Source of the DNA: Rhynchopus sp. YZ270_cl-10
Taxonomy: Eukaryota > Euglenozoa > Diplonemea > Diplonemida > Diplonemidae
Assembly (NCBI GenBank): GCA_964035575.1
Contig: OZ037888.1
Span: 744,001 to 808,000, forward strand
Length of the DNA stretch: 64,000 nucleotides
Direction: 5' to 3'
Shown: piece after piece, positions 1 through 10,492 of the stretch
Layout of the letters: each line of letters begins with the position of its first letter
Position numbering within the stretch: position 1 is the first letter of the stretch
Made by a program: the position numbers and the translations under genes
Notes under the pieces: generated by a model
What the model saw: the letters and a program-made list of their open reading frames with translations, nothing else
The model's database searches: none
What the model was told of the DNA's origin: nothing

Positions 1-200
1 TTACAATAGAAAGCTTTGAGAGGGAATTCGTGGAACTAAACGTCAGATTGATTCTACCTTTTTTTTTCGCGTTTTAATGCAAAAAAAAAAAAAACCCATC
101 TTTAAAAAACAGTGAGAAAAGTTGAAGAGATCCAAAAAAGGGTACTCTGATACAAACAGCTTAATGAATAAAAGTGATACAACACAACACCCTTTTTCAG

Positions 201-414
201 GTTCATGGGTTTCATGAAGCCGTTTTATGCTGAGGTGTGCAGGATTTTCCCGGAAATGAGCTACTTACTGGATCAGCTTGACCATAACGCTGGGGCATGG
301 AGAGATATCAATGAGCAGAAGGTGCAGCCGCCCAAATCCGTGAGTACCACTGCCGCAAACGAAGACACAGCACCCGCAGAGGAAGAGGAAGAGGGGAAGG
401 AAGGGGACAGCTAA
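201..414 (+). CDS. C-terminal exon of a class I cyclic-nucleotide phosphodiesterase (partial)
   Basis: The exon follows a pyrimidine tract and CAG acceptor ending at 200 and runs in frame to a TAA at 412-414. Its first residues (FMGFMKPFYAEVCRIFPEM, then LLDQLDHNAGAWRD) match the last helices of class I 3',5'-cyclic nucleotide phosphodiesterases, where the family has a glycine-phenylalanine pair, a short 'PL/PF' segment, 'FPEL' and 'NLxxNRxxW'. The catalytic HD-type metal site lies upstream, outside the window. The family hydrolyses cAMP or cGMP. The tail (about 30 residues) is acidic and Glu-rich. The exon assignment is seen in sequence; the family call rests on this short C-terminal block, so substrate choice cannot be given. 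Confidence 0.65.
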
Positions 415-437
415 ACAATAATGATGTATCAGGGGAG

Positions 438-463
438 ATGAGGGGGGGGGGGGGGGGGGGGGG
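438..463. repeat. Poly-G tract at the edge of the palindrome
   Basis: A run of about 24 G broken by one A and ending in TAGGGGA. Similar G or C runs next to a CTA/TAG step bound several other elements here (about 1650, 10210-10260, 17805, 19450, 45925, 46975), so it may be an element terminus. Confidence 0.7.
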
Positions 464-1666
464 TAGGGGATACGACTCCAGCCATTTTGGCTGGGACCAA
501 ACGCACGGAAAATTCATTTGGCATTATCTGGCCATCTCCAAGGCAACTGCGGGTGAAAAACACCCTCAGAGTGGGTCACAGGGGGCCTGTGGGTCGAAAA
601 ACGACCCAGAAGCCACCCCAGAATACAAAAAAATGGAAAAAAATAGTGAAAAAACGGCTTTTTTCACGTTTTGGCCACTTTGGGCAAAATAGCGATTTTT
701 CGAGAAAAAAATCAAAAACCGGGATATTTTTTGACATCACAAAGCCTCCTTTGGCACAAATATACCCCAAAAGTGGCCTGTGAGTCCATTCCAACCTGTT
801 TTGGACATATTTGACACTTTTGGAAGTGTTTTTTTGGTGTTTTTAGGTCAAAAAAATGCCCAAGACGTCCCCAAGACATCCCCAAGACACTTTGCACACC
901 CCCTGTTACGGTCATATTTTTTTCGTTTTTTTGCCTGAAACCCCCAAAATACCCCTCCCGGACCCCACATAGTCCCGAATATCCATCACACACCCACTCA
1001 GAGTGAGTAGAAGCACCCCAAAAAAAATATTTTTTAAAGCCCTAAAATTGTGCTTCAGTTTCGGCAGCATCCATGTTGAAGTTGAAGGGCTTTAAAAAAT
1101 ATTTTTTTTGGGGTGCTTCTACTCACTCTGAGTGGGTGTGTGATGGATATTCGGGACTATGTGGGGTCCGGGAGGGGTATTTTGGGGGTTTCAGGCAAAA
1201 AAACGAAAAAAATATGACCGTAACAGGGGGTGTGCAAAGTGTCTTGGGGATGTCTTGGGGACGTCTTGGGCATTTTTTTGACCTAAAAACACCAAAAAAA
1301 CACTTCCAAAAGTGTCAAATATGTCCAAAACAGGTTGGAATGGACTCACAGGCCACTTTTGGGGTATATTTGTGCCAAAGGAGGCTTTGTGATGTCAAAA
1401 AATATCCCGGTTTTTGATTTTTTTCTCGAAAAATCGCTATTTTGCCCAAAGTGGCCAAAACGTGAAAAAAGACGTTTTTTCACTATTTTTTTCCATTTTT
1501 TTGTATTCTGGGGTGGCTTCTGGGTCGTTTTTCGACCCACAGGCCCCCTGTGACCCACTCTGAGGGTGTTTTTCACCCGCAGTTGCCTTGGAGATGACCA
1601 GATAATGCCAAATGAATTTTCCGTGCGCAAAAAATGGCTGGAGTCGTACCCCCTAGGGGGGGGGTA
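464..1666. mobile_element. Foldback element: near-perfect long palindrome, non-autonomous
   Basis: Two arms of about 580 bases (464-1044 and 1086-1666) are reverse complements with only scattered mismatches, around a spacer of about 40 bases. Both arms carry A- and T-rich blocks, a direct TTTTTGG-type bias and a GGG/CCC-rich outer end with a CTA step. No credible gene is present: the open frames of 70-115 codons are mirror images of each other. The very high arm identity suggests recent formation or continuing correction between the arms. Sequence style links it to the non-coding elements at 17815-19475 and 45925-46990. Confidence 0.8.
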
Positions 1667-1671
1667 GGGGG

Positions 1672-2184
1672 TACACGGTGCGGTAGTCATCAAAATGACA
1701 ACCTCAAGGACATGTCAAAGGACAACCCTCGGTGCGAGACAACCCCTAGGTTGTCAGTGACAACCTAAGGGTTGTCAAATGACAACCTGAGGTTGTCAAA
1801 TGACAACCTATAGGTTGTCATTTGACAACCTTATGCATGTGAAATGCCTTGCAACAGCCATTTTTATTGGAAATGTGGGAGGTTGGTGGTTACCTGTTTG
1901 ATTGTTGATTGTTGTTTGCTGTCTCTGCACTGTAAAAATTTATTTAAAAAAAAAGGAGGAGATGGGGGGGTGATTTCTGTTTTTGTTGATTTCATGATGA
2001 TTTGGGTCCCTCACCCCCTTTGTAAAAATCCCGCCCATACACATATGCAGGAGTCAAGTGACTGACGTGTCTGACTAGTGCCATTGAACACTCTCTTCGG
2101 AGTCCTCTTTGGTTGCCTCTGTGTCACTGGCCTCAGCAAGAGCCTCCTCAGGAACTTCATCCTCCCCAAACACGGACATCCATG
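1672..2184 (+). repeat. Left terminal inverted repeat of the 4 kb element
   Basis: Pairs with 5098-5655 in reverse orientation. Bases 1700-1835 contain at least five GGTTGTC/GACAACC palindromes, candidate binding sites for the element's own protein. Confidence 0.8.
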
Positions 2185-2209
2185 ACAGGACAAAAAAAAA
2201 AAAAAAATA

Positions 2210-4066
2210 ATGGGAATTGATCATGAAACAGTGCGGGTGGTGGGGAACATCATAGGTCGCAACAGAGTCCAGCTAGGACTGTCGATGCGTGACTGCGAAG
2301 AGATCGGAAAATTGGTGAAAGCTGAGACCGGGGCGTCAATGGGCCTAGCGTACAAGACGTTGCAGCAGCGGGAGAAGCCGTTTAAGGATAAGGCAGAGGC
2401 TCAGGTAGGTGATGTGCAGAAATCGCTCTCTTTGCTTCTGAAGTATTTCCCCCTGCGACTGGGCGGTGACTTCCCGACCATTATCATCACGTGGGATGGG
2501 TATTCACCGTACAGTGCCTTCAGGTCCCAACTTGCACGGAAGAGGCTTGCAGTTGCTGCGACGAACGGGCTTGAAGCGACAAACTTTTTGACGGTCGCTG
2601 ACAAAAAAAAATCCACCTTCCACGACTGGTGGGTTTTTACCTTTCTGCCACAGCTCTCAAACGTTCAAGAGCGCATCCTCAGGAAGGGAGGCTTCGAATT
2701 TTCCCTCCTGTACTACAAAATCGGGGGAGATCATGCCGAGTTGGCAAGTCTCTTCAAAGGTGTCGGCCCCGGGGGACATAGAAGTGCGTTCTGTGCGACC
2801 GACCTGGACGACAGATTGTCTGCCCTGCACAACTGCACCCGCTTGAGCCTTCAAGAAATGGACGCCTGTGGATTCGAGTGCAGCATTGCCGGGCGATTCG
2901 AGCAACCTTGTTACACGCTAACTCCGATGCTGCATGATACCAAGGGGGTGATGCGTTTGCTCATTAAAACCATACCGGGTGCCCGCGACGTAGAAACAAA
3001 GATCCTTGGTAAGCAGGACGGCAATATGACAGGCACGCAGTCACGAACTATCCTACGCAGCCTCATTCAGGAAAATGAGGGGAGCAAACTAATATTGTGC
3101 CAGGCCATGCAGGGCCTTTACTACTTTCGGTATAGTGACATACCAGTGAGGTTCTTCCACACACCAAACCCAAACCCGAACGAGTCGAGGCCATGCGCAA
3201 AAGATTACTTGTTCGCATTACTGTGTTACCACCTTACCGTGTATTTGCTTGAATGGGCGAATCCAGGGGTTACGAAAAGCACGTACATGCACTCAGTCGA
3301 ACATTGGTTCGATGAAGAAGACGCACACAGAGTGACCGTGTCGGACGAACTGTTCGAGCATGCCAATGGGGAGAGGAAGCGTTGGACGGCATGCACCTCC
3401 CCAAATACAATGGAACGCGATTTCTTGGCATTCGAAATTGAAACTAAACATGGAGTGCCGATGTCACCACTGGGCCCCCTAACGGACGCGCTTCCCGCAC
3501 TTTGGGAGTTTGATACGTTGTGGCTGTGCAAATGCATAACAGTAGTAGATGAGACTTGGAAAACCGCGTGCACTAACTTGGTGCAGCGACTGCAACGTGC
3601 TGGACTGGGAAAACACATAAAACGCCGAACAGGGTGGGGGCAAAAATTCTTGTCCAACCCTGATGATGAGGGTAGGGTGAAGAAGATTTGCGTGTGTAAG
3701 GAGCCATCATGGAGGGTACCCCCTGTTGTGGAAAGCAAATCAGAACCAGAACCAGAATCAGAATCAGAGGATGCGGGCGAAGGCTATATATGCACCATCT
3801 GTACCAGACTTGGAACACAAACAAATTTCAATACCGCGCACAAGCTCTATTGTCACTACGACGCAAATCACCGCCCTTCAATTACTTGTGCATGCAGGCA
3901 GGAATGCCCCATATGCGAACGCAATGTTTCCAAGCGAGGTTTTAGCCAGCATCTTTTGTGTAATCACTCAGAGGATATTTCCAAGAAACATTGTCCCATT
4001 TGTATGGACGTGTTTTCCTCACCGAGAGCCGTAGAAAATCATATGTACAACATGCACGGAGAGTAG
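2210..4066 (+). CDS. Element-encoded 618-residue zinc-finger protein, possible DDE-type transposase
   Basis: An intact frame starts 26 bases inside the left repeat. The C-terminal 90 residues hold three C2H2-like units (CTICTR...H, CPICERNVSKRGFSQHLLCNH and CPICMDVFSSPRAVENHMYNMH) and are preceded by an acidic Glu/Pro/Ser linker. The upstream 480 residues match nothing I can name. Segments such as IIITWDGYSPY (Asp about 96), KIGGDHAELASL (Asp about 174) and MLHDTKGVMRLL resemble in spacing and flavour the acidic and His motifs of the RNase H-like transposases of the KDZ/RAG/Chapaev group. That is pattern similarity only. Its position inside inverted repeats supports a role in moving or copying the element. 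Confidence 0.6.
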   Translation: MGIDHETVRVVGNIIGRNRVQLGLSMRDCEEIGKLVKAETGASMGLAYKTLQQREKPFKDKAEAQVGDVQKSLSLLLKYFPLRLGGDFPTIIITWDGYSPYSAFRSQLARKRLAVAATNGLEATNFLTVADKKKSTFHDWWVFTFLPQLSNVQERILRKGGFEFSLLYYKIGGDHAELASLFKGVGPGGHRSAFCATDLDDRLSALHNCTRLSLQEMDACGFECSIAGRFEQPCYTLTPMLHDTKGVMRLLIKTIPGARDVETKILGKQDGNMTGTQSRTILRSLIQENEGSKLILCQAMQGLYYFRYSDIPVRFFHTPNPNPNESRPCAKDYLFALLCYHLTVYLLEWANPGVTKSTYMHSVEHWFDEEDAHRVTVSDELFEHANGERKRWTACTSPNTMERDFLAFEIETKHGVPMSPLGPLTDALPALWEFDTLWLCKCITVVDETWKTACTNLVQRLQRAGLGKHIKRRTGWGQKFLSNPDDEGRVKKICVCKEPSWRVPPVVESKSEPEPESESEDAGEGYICTICTRLGTQTNFNTAHKLYCHYDANHRPSITCACRQECPICERNVSKRGFSQHLLCNHSEDISKKHCPICMDVFSSPRAVENHMYNMHGE

Positions 4067-4293
4067 TAGCCTGTTTACATTTTGTTGTTGTTGTTGTATT
4101 TTTTGTTTGTTCAGTGTTGCCACTCTAGAATGTGCTCCACTATTTGTTTGTTTGTTTGTTTGTTTGTTTACCGCGAATCTATGCAAAGGAATGAATCCCC
4201 CTCCCCCCCCCCCCATAGCACTCGTTTTTGTTCCATCGCAATCCCATTAGTCGCACCCTCTTTCCAGGATCCAAAAACCACACCACATCATAT

Positions 4294-5228
4294 CATGACA
4301 AGCAAGCAGACGACGATTGCAAACGACTTTTGTACTGTTTATGTGTACAAAGCGAAGAACCCCGCCGGTGCAACCCCCTTAAGTCACCCTGCACTGAGGG
4401 CCTTGATTTCGAAATGTTTCAAGGTGGACTTCAAGTCCAATGATGGCTCAGTGGCAGCTGAACTTGGCAAAAAATTTGCCATCACACAGGCGAAGAACAG
4501 GGCAGAGGCTGATGCTGCCAAAGGTGTGTACAGCCTCCGCATCTCAGGGAACGGAGGGGGCAGTGAAGGAGACTGTGTTTGGCGGACTCGTGCTGCGGAA
4601 GTTGCCTGGGATATCGGACGCCGCAAAGAAGACGGAGGCGTACAAGCGTCTGGCGCTTGTAGTTCGGGAAGGGGCGTCGCTGGGGGACATGGACATGGCG
4701 TGCTTGTACACGTCCATTGTCAACGAGGGAACAGGGACAGCGGCGGCCAAGGGGGTCATCAAAAGAGGCCCCCGCGCTTCCGTATGGCCTATCATCACGG
4801 TGATGGGGGAAAAGATGACACCGGGTGGAAAAGTGCACCGAATTTTTATTGAAAACGGTTGCACCGTGTTTTGCACCGACCCGACGCTGCAGGGTCACAA
4901 GCTGAGCTTTGCGTTGAAGCGGGAGCGCCTTGCCATCGGGGCCAGCATCGGGGTGGTCGACGGTACGTATGATGTCCCCAGCACTCTGTCCCTTGATTCG
5001 ACGAGGGAGACTTCCGTGATGGTGCAGGTGGGAATTACTCGTGTGGACATACCCGTGGGGGCCCCCAACGCACTCTCTGTGAAAATGGACGGGGCATCAT
5101 GGATGTCCGTGTTTGGGGAGGACGAAGTTCCTGAGGAGGCTCCTGAGGATCCTGAGGAGACTCTTGCTGAGGCCAGTGACACAGAGGCAAACAAGGAGGA
5201 CTCCGAAGAGAGTGTTCAATGGCACTAG
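4294..5228 (+). CDS. Second gene of the 4 kb element, unknown product
   Basis: Begins MTSKQTTIANDF and ends in an acidic Glu/Asp/Ala tail (about 40 residues) that reaches into the right inverted repeat. The middle contains beta-rich sequence (VIKRGPRASVWPIITVMGEKM, HRIFIENGCTVFCTDPTLQG). No family is recognised. The coding signal moves once between two frames, so either the copy carries one break or the family uses splicing or frame change; I cannot tell which. The codon style is even and GC-rich, like the first gene. Confidence 0.45.
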
Positions 5229-5655
5229 TCAGGCACGTCAGTCACTTGACTCCTGCATATGTGTATGGGCGGGATTTTTACAAAGGGGGTGAGGGACCCA
5301 AATCATCATGAAATCAACAAAAACAGAAATCACCCCCCCATCTCCTCCTTTTTTTTTAAATAAATTTTTACAGTGCATGGACATTCAACAATCAACAATC
5401 AAACAGGTAACCACCAACCTCCCAACCCCCCAACCCCCCAACCCCCCAACCCCCCAACCCCCCAACCTCCCACATTTCCAATAAAAATGGCTGTTGCAAG
5501 GCATTTCACATGCATAAGGTTGTCAAATGACAACCTATAGGTTGTCATTTGACAACCCCTAGGTTGTCACTGACAACCTATAGGGTTGTCATAATTATGA
5601 CATGTCATTGAGGTTGTCATTTAGGTTGTCATTTTGCTGACTACCGCACCGTGTA
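5098..5655 (-). repeat. Right terminal inverted repeat of the 4 kb element
   Basis: Inverted copy of 1672-2184. It is longer than the left copy because of the AACCCCCC array at 5418-5470. It includes the last codons and TAG of the second gene. Confidence 0.8.
5418..5470. repeat. Telomere-like AACCCCCC tandem array
   Basis: About five units of an 8-base AACCCCCC repeat between CTCCC borders. The left terminal repeat has only a single GGGAGGTTGG at the same place, so the array arose after the two ends diverged. Confidence 0.8.
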
Positions 5656-5692
5656 GCAAACCCCACGTAAAAAGTGAGGCAAAAGTGGTTTT

Positions 5693-6826
5693 TTCGGATT
5701 TTTGAAAAAAAAAGCTTTCTATGTCATTCTGACCATACTCTCCGACCCATACCCCCCAAAAAACACCCCCTGACTCGGTTTCCACCCGAAATAGCACTTT
5801 CTGTGCCCAAAAATGGACAAATTCAAAAAAAAAAATTTTTTGGCCAGGACTTGGTACCTTTGGTGGGTACCAGGTCCTGGCACCCTTTTTGAAACATGGT
5901 TCTAAGTTCCACCAAGTCCCTCTAAACACCCCGAAACCGCCTGGGTACCCCTCGGGATGGGTTCTGGGGTGAAAATATGTGGCTTTGGGGCCTTTTCTGT
6001 CCTCAGAATGAGTAAAAGCGGTCCAAACAGCAGGTGGTGCAGATGAAGGCCACAGTGGAGACAACCACACGCTGCTTTTTGGACCGCTTTTACACATTCT
6101 GGGGCTAGAAAAACCCCCAAAGCCACATATTTTCACCCCAGAACCTATCCCGAGGGGTACCCAGGCGGTTTCGGGGTGTTAATCACCTTAGTTCGCATGC
6201 TTTTTTTACTTTTTTTTTGATTTTTCTTGAAAATCTTGGTTTTCCTGTAGGTGTGGTATTTCTATTGGCACTATATTGTCACTCAGGTTGGGAGGGGGAC
6301 AGTGATGGAACACAACGCATTTTTGACCCAAAAAACAGGGTACTTCACCTATTTTGAGGTCGGGGAATCAATTCCGGGGTGATTTTTGGACATTAGAGAC
6401 GTTCTGGCGGTCTCATTGGGGGTGTTGGTGCTCGTGACAAGGTAAAAAGCAAGTGTGTATTTAATAAACCATGGAGTGTTGGGTATGTCAAATCACTCTG
6501 AGACGCCTCTGGGGACCAGAAAAGGCCCCAAAGCCACATATTTTCACCCCAGAACCCATCCCGAGGGGTACCCAGGCGGTTTCGGGGTGTTTAGAGGGAC
6601 TTGGTGGAACTTAGAACCATGTTTCAAAAAGGGTGCCAGGACCTGGTACCCACCAAAGGTACCAAGTCCTGGCCAAAAAAATTTTTTTTTTGAATTTGTC
6701 CATTTTTGGGCACAGAAAGTGCTATTTCGGGTGGAAACCGAGTCAGGGGGTGTTTTTTGGGGGGTATGGGTCGGAGAGTATGGTCAGAATGACATAGAAA
6801 GCTTTTTTTTTCAAAAGGGAAGGCTC
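5693..6826. mobile_element. Nested inverted-repeat (foldback) element
   Basis: Outer arms of about 300 bases (5693-6000 and 6515-6826) are reverse complements, including the paired GGTACCAAGTCCTGG and CCAGGTCCTGG blocks. Inside the left half is a second palindrome centred near 6045 (CCGCTTTTAC with its complement), so the segment repeated in the outer arms also recurs at 6100-6178. This gives three copies of one block in two orientations. No gene is seen. The right end abuts the next element exactly. Confidence 0.7.
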
Positions 6827-7318
6827 GTTTTTCCATTTAATGTTACAAAGTAACAATAAAAAGGGGGGGGGGGTGGGTCAGGCCAAAATCCGGGAAAAAA
6901 CTTTTTTTTTGTAACAATGGCGGGAAAAAGTGTTTTTCTGCCTAAGGTTGGGGGGGGGTCCCGATCGAAATCCGAGGAAAAAATTTTTTTGTTGTAACAA
7001 TGGCGGGAAAAAAGTGACTTTTTCCCTGTGGTAACAAAAATTTTCTGCTCGCTGCGCTCGAAGAGGTACCGTACCCCTTAATTTTTTTTTGCCTGCGGCG
7101 CCATTTTTCTTTTTTGCTCCGCAAAAAAGGGTTTGTTGAGTGACTGTGTGGTGTAAACCAGCATTTTTACACTGTACCCTATTTTTTTTCCGCCTGCGGC
7201 CAGAGTTTATTTTTCGATCCGGTTTTTCAGGCCTCAAGGGGGGTCGAAAATTTGTCAGCCGAGCCCGGGCGCGCTTCGCGCGCCCGGGTCCCCACCTTAG
7301 CTCAAGTTGGGGGCCTCC

Positions 7319-7640
7319 GGCGGAATGTGAGAATTCCGTGGTTGTCCAACTGCGGGGTTCGGCACTTCCCTGATATTTACACCAGCAGACGGGGCACACG
7401 AATTATCAGTAACCTCAGTACATTTACAAAAGAAACGGCGGTCATGGCACCCATAGGTTCCTGGCGAAGCCACGGTACGCAACATTTCAAAAATTTGCGC
7501 TTAAAATTACACATTTTTACTGCCAAACTATGTCATGGGAAGGGTGGGTTGCAAGCTTGCGCCGCAGGCGCACGGTACGCTACTTTTTGTCTTTCGCCAT
7601 GCTGCATGCTTCCTTTTCCTTCGGCGCTTGACTAATTGAG
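7319..7640 (+). repeat. Dispersed repeat R1, copy 1
   Basis: About 320 bases shared with 10886-11172, with 23253-23437 (inverted) and in part with 16556-16640. Hallmarks are GGAATGTGAGAATTCC, GAAACGGCGGTC, GCCACGGTACGCAACATTTC and CTTGCGCCGCAGGCG. No coding potential is seen. Confidence 0.8.
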
Positions 7641-7825
7641 TCGCGTTCAGGCTGCACGGAGTCACTTTGTTCACGAGGCACGAGGCTGAATATGGCCCCA
7701 TGGCGAGTGCACATGTGGGTGCATGCCGGGCCACCCCCCTTGGAAATTTTTCGGCCCCCGGATTTTTTTTTTCTCCACCCCCCCTGGACACGTCTGAAAA
7801 ACCCCCCAAGGGGGGTCGAACCCCC

Positions 7826-7855
7826 CCCCCCCCCCCCCCCCACCCCCCCACAAAA
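7826..7855. repeat. Poly-C tract
   Basis: About 26 C interrupted by one A, inside the 3.4 kb element. Confidence 0.85.
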
Positions 7856-9405
7856 AAATCTCTGCTGCGGCGCCATTTATATTTTTCGTAAGTTTAGGGA
7901 ACGTAAGGTGCAAGATCAAGCTCCGTAATAAGGGATTATATTCCTGGTGTGATGCAGGGGGTACAGACAACCCGCGGGGGAAACACGGAGAGTTGCTAGA
8001 CGGTGTATGTTTTTTGTTTCCTAACACGTAGTGTATTAAGAAACTAGACAAAAAGAAAGCCAACGTTCAGATCTTGTATAACAGTATTTCCCCTTGAATC
8101 CTATTTCACCTTGCGCCAAACAGATTTTTACCCCTATTTGGCTGCGTTCAACGAAAAACACTGATATTGGTGCTCCTGATATAAAAAATACCAAGTACGC
8201 AAAATGGGGTTATCATGAGTACCAGTTATATTTTTATTGTTATCAAGATCATACCAAACAAACTAGAAGGAAAACCACACGAATGAGGGACGGAGAGATT
8301 TTGGGACGGGGTTATTTACAGGGTATTATTACGGGGCTACACCCGACTGACCCCTGGTGGCATCTCCTGCCAACTTCATTGCATGTATCAGAATGCTTCT
8401 GTGCGTGAGCATGTGTTGACGCATGGTCCACAGCTTCCGACACTCGCACATACTCCCCCCAGTCTCCTGCTTGCTGTCGCACATTCTATCACGTACTCCT
8501 CCATGTCCACGGTGGCACGCTGGCGGCCTCACTAAGCTCATTTTTTTTTCAAACACCCCTCTACCTGAATCTGTTGCATTTTCGGTTGCAAAATGCAACT
8601 TGCCCAATATTCTGCAAGGGGAAATTCTGTCACAAGGAGAAAATGACCACAAATTTGACTGAGAGAGGTCACCACGGGTTTGGATTGGTTGAAATGTGCC
8701 AAAAAAGGCATTTTCGCGCGAAAAAAATAACGGCGAGGGGAAAATACGTGAGTGAAAAAAATGGACTGCGAGTTTGGTTGTTTCAACAGCAAAATGGGGG
8801 CTGTCCCCCCCAAAGATGCCCGCTGCCACAAGAAGCTGCATATCTCTGAGATACCTGGTATTTCTGCTTGCACCACTCTTCGAATCTGCGGAACTCTCGA
8901 CGTAGTTCTCTGAGTGGCAATGGAAGACATGTGCTTCTGGAAGTTCATGCTCTCGACGAAGTGGGTCAGGATGCGATACCACCTGTGCACAACTTCGTAC
9001 AGCTTCGTGTACCCGCTAAGAGAAGCACCGCGATCGAAGTACGCGATGCAAAAGCGCTCTTGTGTAAAAGTCGAGCCGTGGGAGGATTCCTCGGTCAAGT
9101 TGCTGTAATAGCAACTGTATAATCCATTACCGCCTTGAAGGCTTTCCCAGTTTGGGTGTTTGTGACACCCGCGTGCAGGTGATGACTAGTGAAAATTTTT
9201 GACAGGTGTCACCACCCAGGTACCCCAATGACATAACGAAGCATCGCTTGAAAGTACCGTTCAAAATACCTTGCTTGGGTGTGCATGAAGTAGCACACAC
9301 AAGGTATATCAAACGATAAATCAATCAGATAAAACGTTACATCATTGGAAAATTGTTGGCACCGCCCCCCTGTCTTCGTATTATTACGTCGACAGGCCAA
9401 ACAGT

Positions 9406-9920
9406 ACTGTACTGTACTGTACTGTACTGTACTGTACTGTACTGTACTGTACTGTACTGTACTGTACTGTACTGTACTGTACTGTACTGTACTGTACTGT
9501 ACTGTACTGTACTGTACTGTACTGTACTGTACTGTACTGTACTGTACTGTACTGTACTGTACTGTACTGTACTGTACTGTACTGTACTGTACTGTACTGT
9601 ACTGTACTGTACTGTACTGTACTGTACTGTACTGTACTGTACTGTACTGTACTGTACTGTACTGTACTGTACTGTACTGTACTGTACTGTACTGTACTGT
9701 ACTGTACTGTACTGTACTGTACTGTACTGTACTGTACTGTACTGTACTGTACTGTACTGTACTGTACTGTACTGTACTGTACTGTACTGTACTGTACTGT
9801 ACTGTACTGTACTGTACTGTACTGTACTGTACTGTACTGTACTGTACTGTACTGTACTGTACTGTACTGTACTGTACTGTACTGTACTGTACTGTACTGT
9901 ACTGTACTGTACTGTACTGT
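9406..9920. repeat. ACTGT pentanucleotide satellite, about 103 copies
   Basis: An uninterrupted run of ACTGT over 515 bases with no variant unit. Because 5 is not a multiple of 3 and no frame has a stop, all frames are open and read as a YCTVL-type repeat, which is not a gene. Perfect homogeneity implies recent expansion or assembly collapse. Confidence 0.95.
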
Positions 9921-10097
9921 GTACTGCGCGGAAATTGACCAAAAACGAGAACTTGTCCATTTCGTCAAATTGACCCCACCACTGGCCGGACGGATTCCGG
10001 AAATGCAAATGCCGGCTAAAAATTTCATCATCACCCGGTGTATGCCCACTGTAACAATAAATGCCAATTCGGAAAAACAGTTTTTCCGTGTAACAAA

Positions 10098-10122
10098 GGG
10101 GGGGGGGGGGGGGGGGGGGGGT
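10098..10122. repeat. Poly-G tract
   Basis: About 23 G near the right end of the 3.4 kb element, between GTAACAAA and TTCCCGG. Confidence 0.85.
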
Positions 10123-10393
10123 TCCCGGTCGCCGAAAAAGTGGTTTTATTGTTACTTTGTAACATTAAATGGAAAAACGAGCCTTCCCAAAGTCAAAAAA
10201 ATCGTGTTTGCCTCGGGCTTTTGCTACCCCCTAGGGGGGGGGGGGGGGTGGGGGGTGGGAAAGGGGTCTCTACCTCGTAGGACAAAAATATTTTTTGCAA
10301 CCTGCAACCACCTTCACGCAATGTGGAAAATAGTGAAGTATGTAAAGAAATAAAATTTCCTCTCAAGGAGTTTAAGGGCGATCTGCATAGTTT

Positions 10394-10477
10394 GTAGTGC
10401 AAAAGGCGTCGGCCGACATTGAGTACAGATCTTTATGCCGATAGGTGGAAAGTGATTGTCGATACAACAACAAAAAA
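10394..10477 (+). repeat. Family C structured repeat, copy 1
   Basis: Family C reads GTAGTACAAAGGCTTCGG, then CGACATTGAGTACAG, a variable hairpin, GTGATTGTCG and an A-rich CAACAAA end. The outer helix pairs CGACA with TGTCG. Here the inner stem is ATCTTT with AAAGTGAT, unlike the CCTGC/GCAGG stem of other copies. Confidence 0.85.
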
Positions 10478-10492
10478 TAAGGATGGCTAGGT

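Larger units (their letters stand above)
1672..5655. mobile_element. 4 kb two-gene element with about 0.5 kb terminal inverted repeats
   Basis: The left repeat (1672-2184) and right repeat (5098-5655) are inverted copies starting ACACGGTGCGGTAGTCA. Near their outer ends both hold several short palindromes built from GGTTGTC and GACAACC. Between them lie two genes on the + strand. The inner part of the right repeat is the 3' end of the second gene, so the left repeat carries an antisense copy of that coding tail. The right repeat alone holds an array of AACCCCCC units. The left boundary abuts the palindrome at 464-1666. I see no clear target duplication. The family is not recognised; a DNA transposon is the simplest reading. 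Confidence 0.75.
6827..10188. mobile_element. 3.4 kb element with short terminal inverted repeats
   Basis: The ends GGGAAGGCTCGTTTTTCC (6827) and GGAAAAACGAGCCTTCCC (10171-10188) are inverted and continue for about 45 bases through TTACAAAGTAAC. Inside the left end is a tandem pair of about 80 bases (6886 and 6966) with TTGTAACAATGGCGGGAAAA. The body holds a copy of dispersed repeat R1, poly-C and poly-G tracts and the ACTGT array. Short coding-like stretches on the - strand (8330-9100) could be remains of a protein, but I cannot define a gene. Confidence 0.6.

Noticed and set aside
438-1693. Six open frames of 70-115 codons in the palindrome
   Set aside because: They are mirror copies produced by the inverted arms, are rich in Lys/Phe/Gly from A and T runs, and have no conserved domain.
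9337-10067. Long open frames of 200 or more codons on both strands (YCTVL or YSTVQ repeats)
   Set aside because: They are the ACTGT satellite read in frame; a 5-base unit without stops opens every frame.
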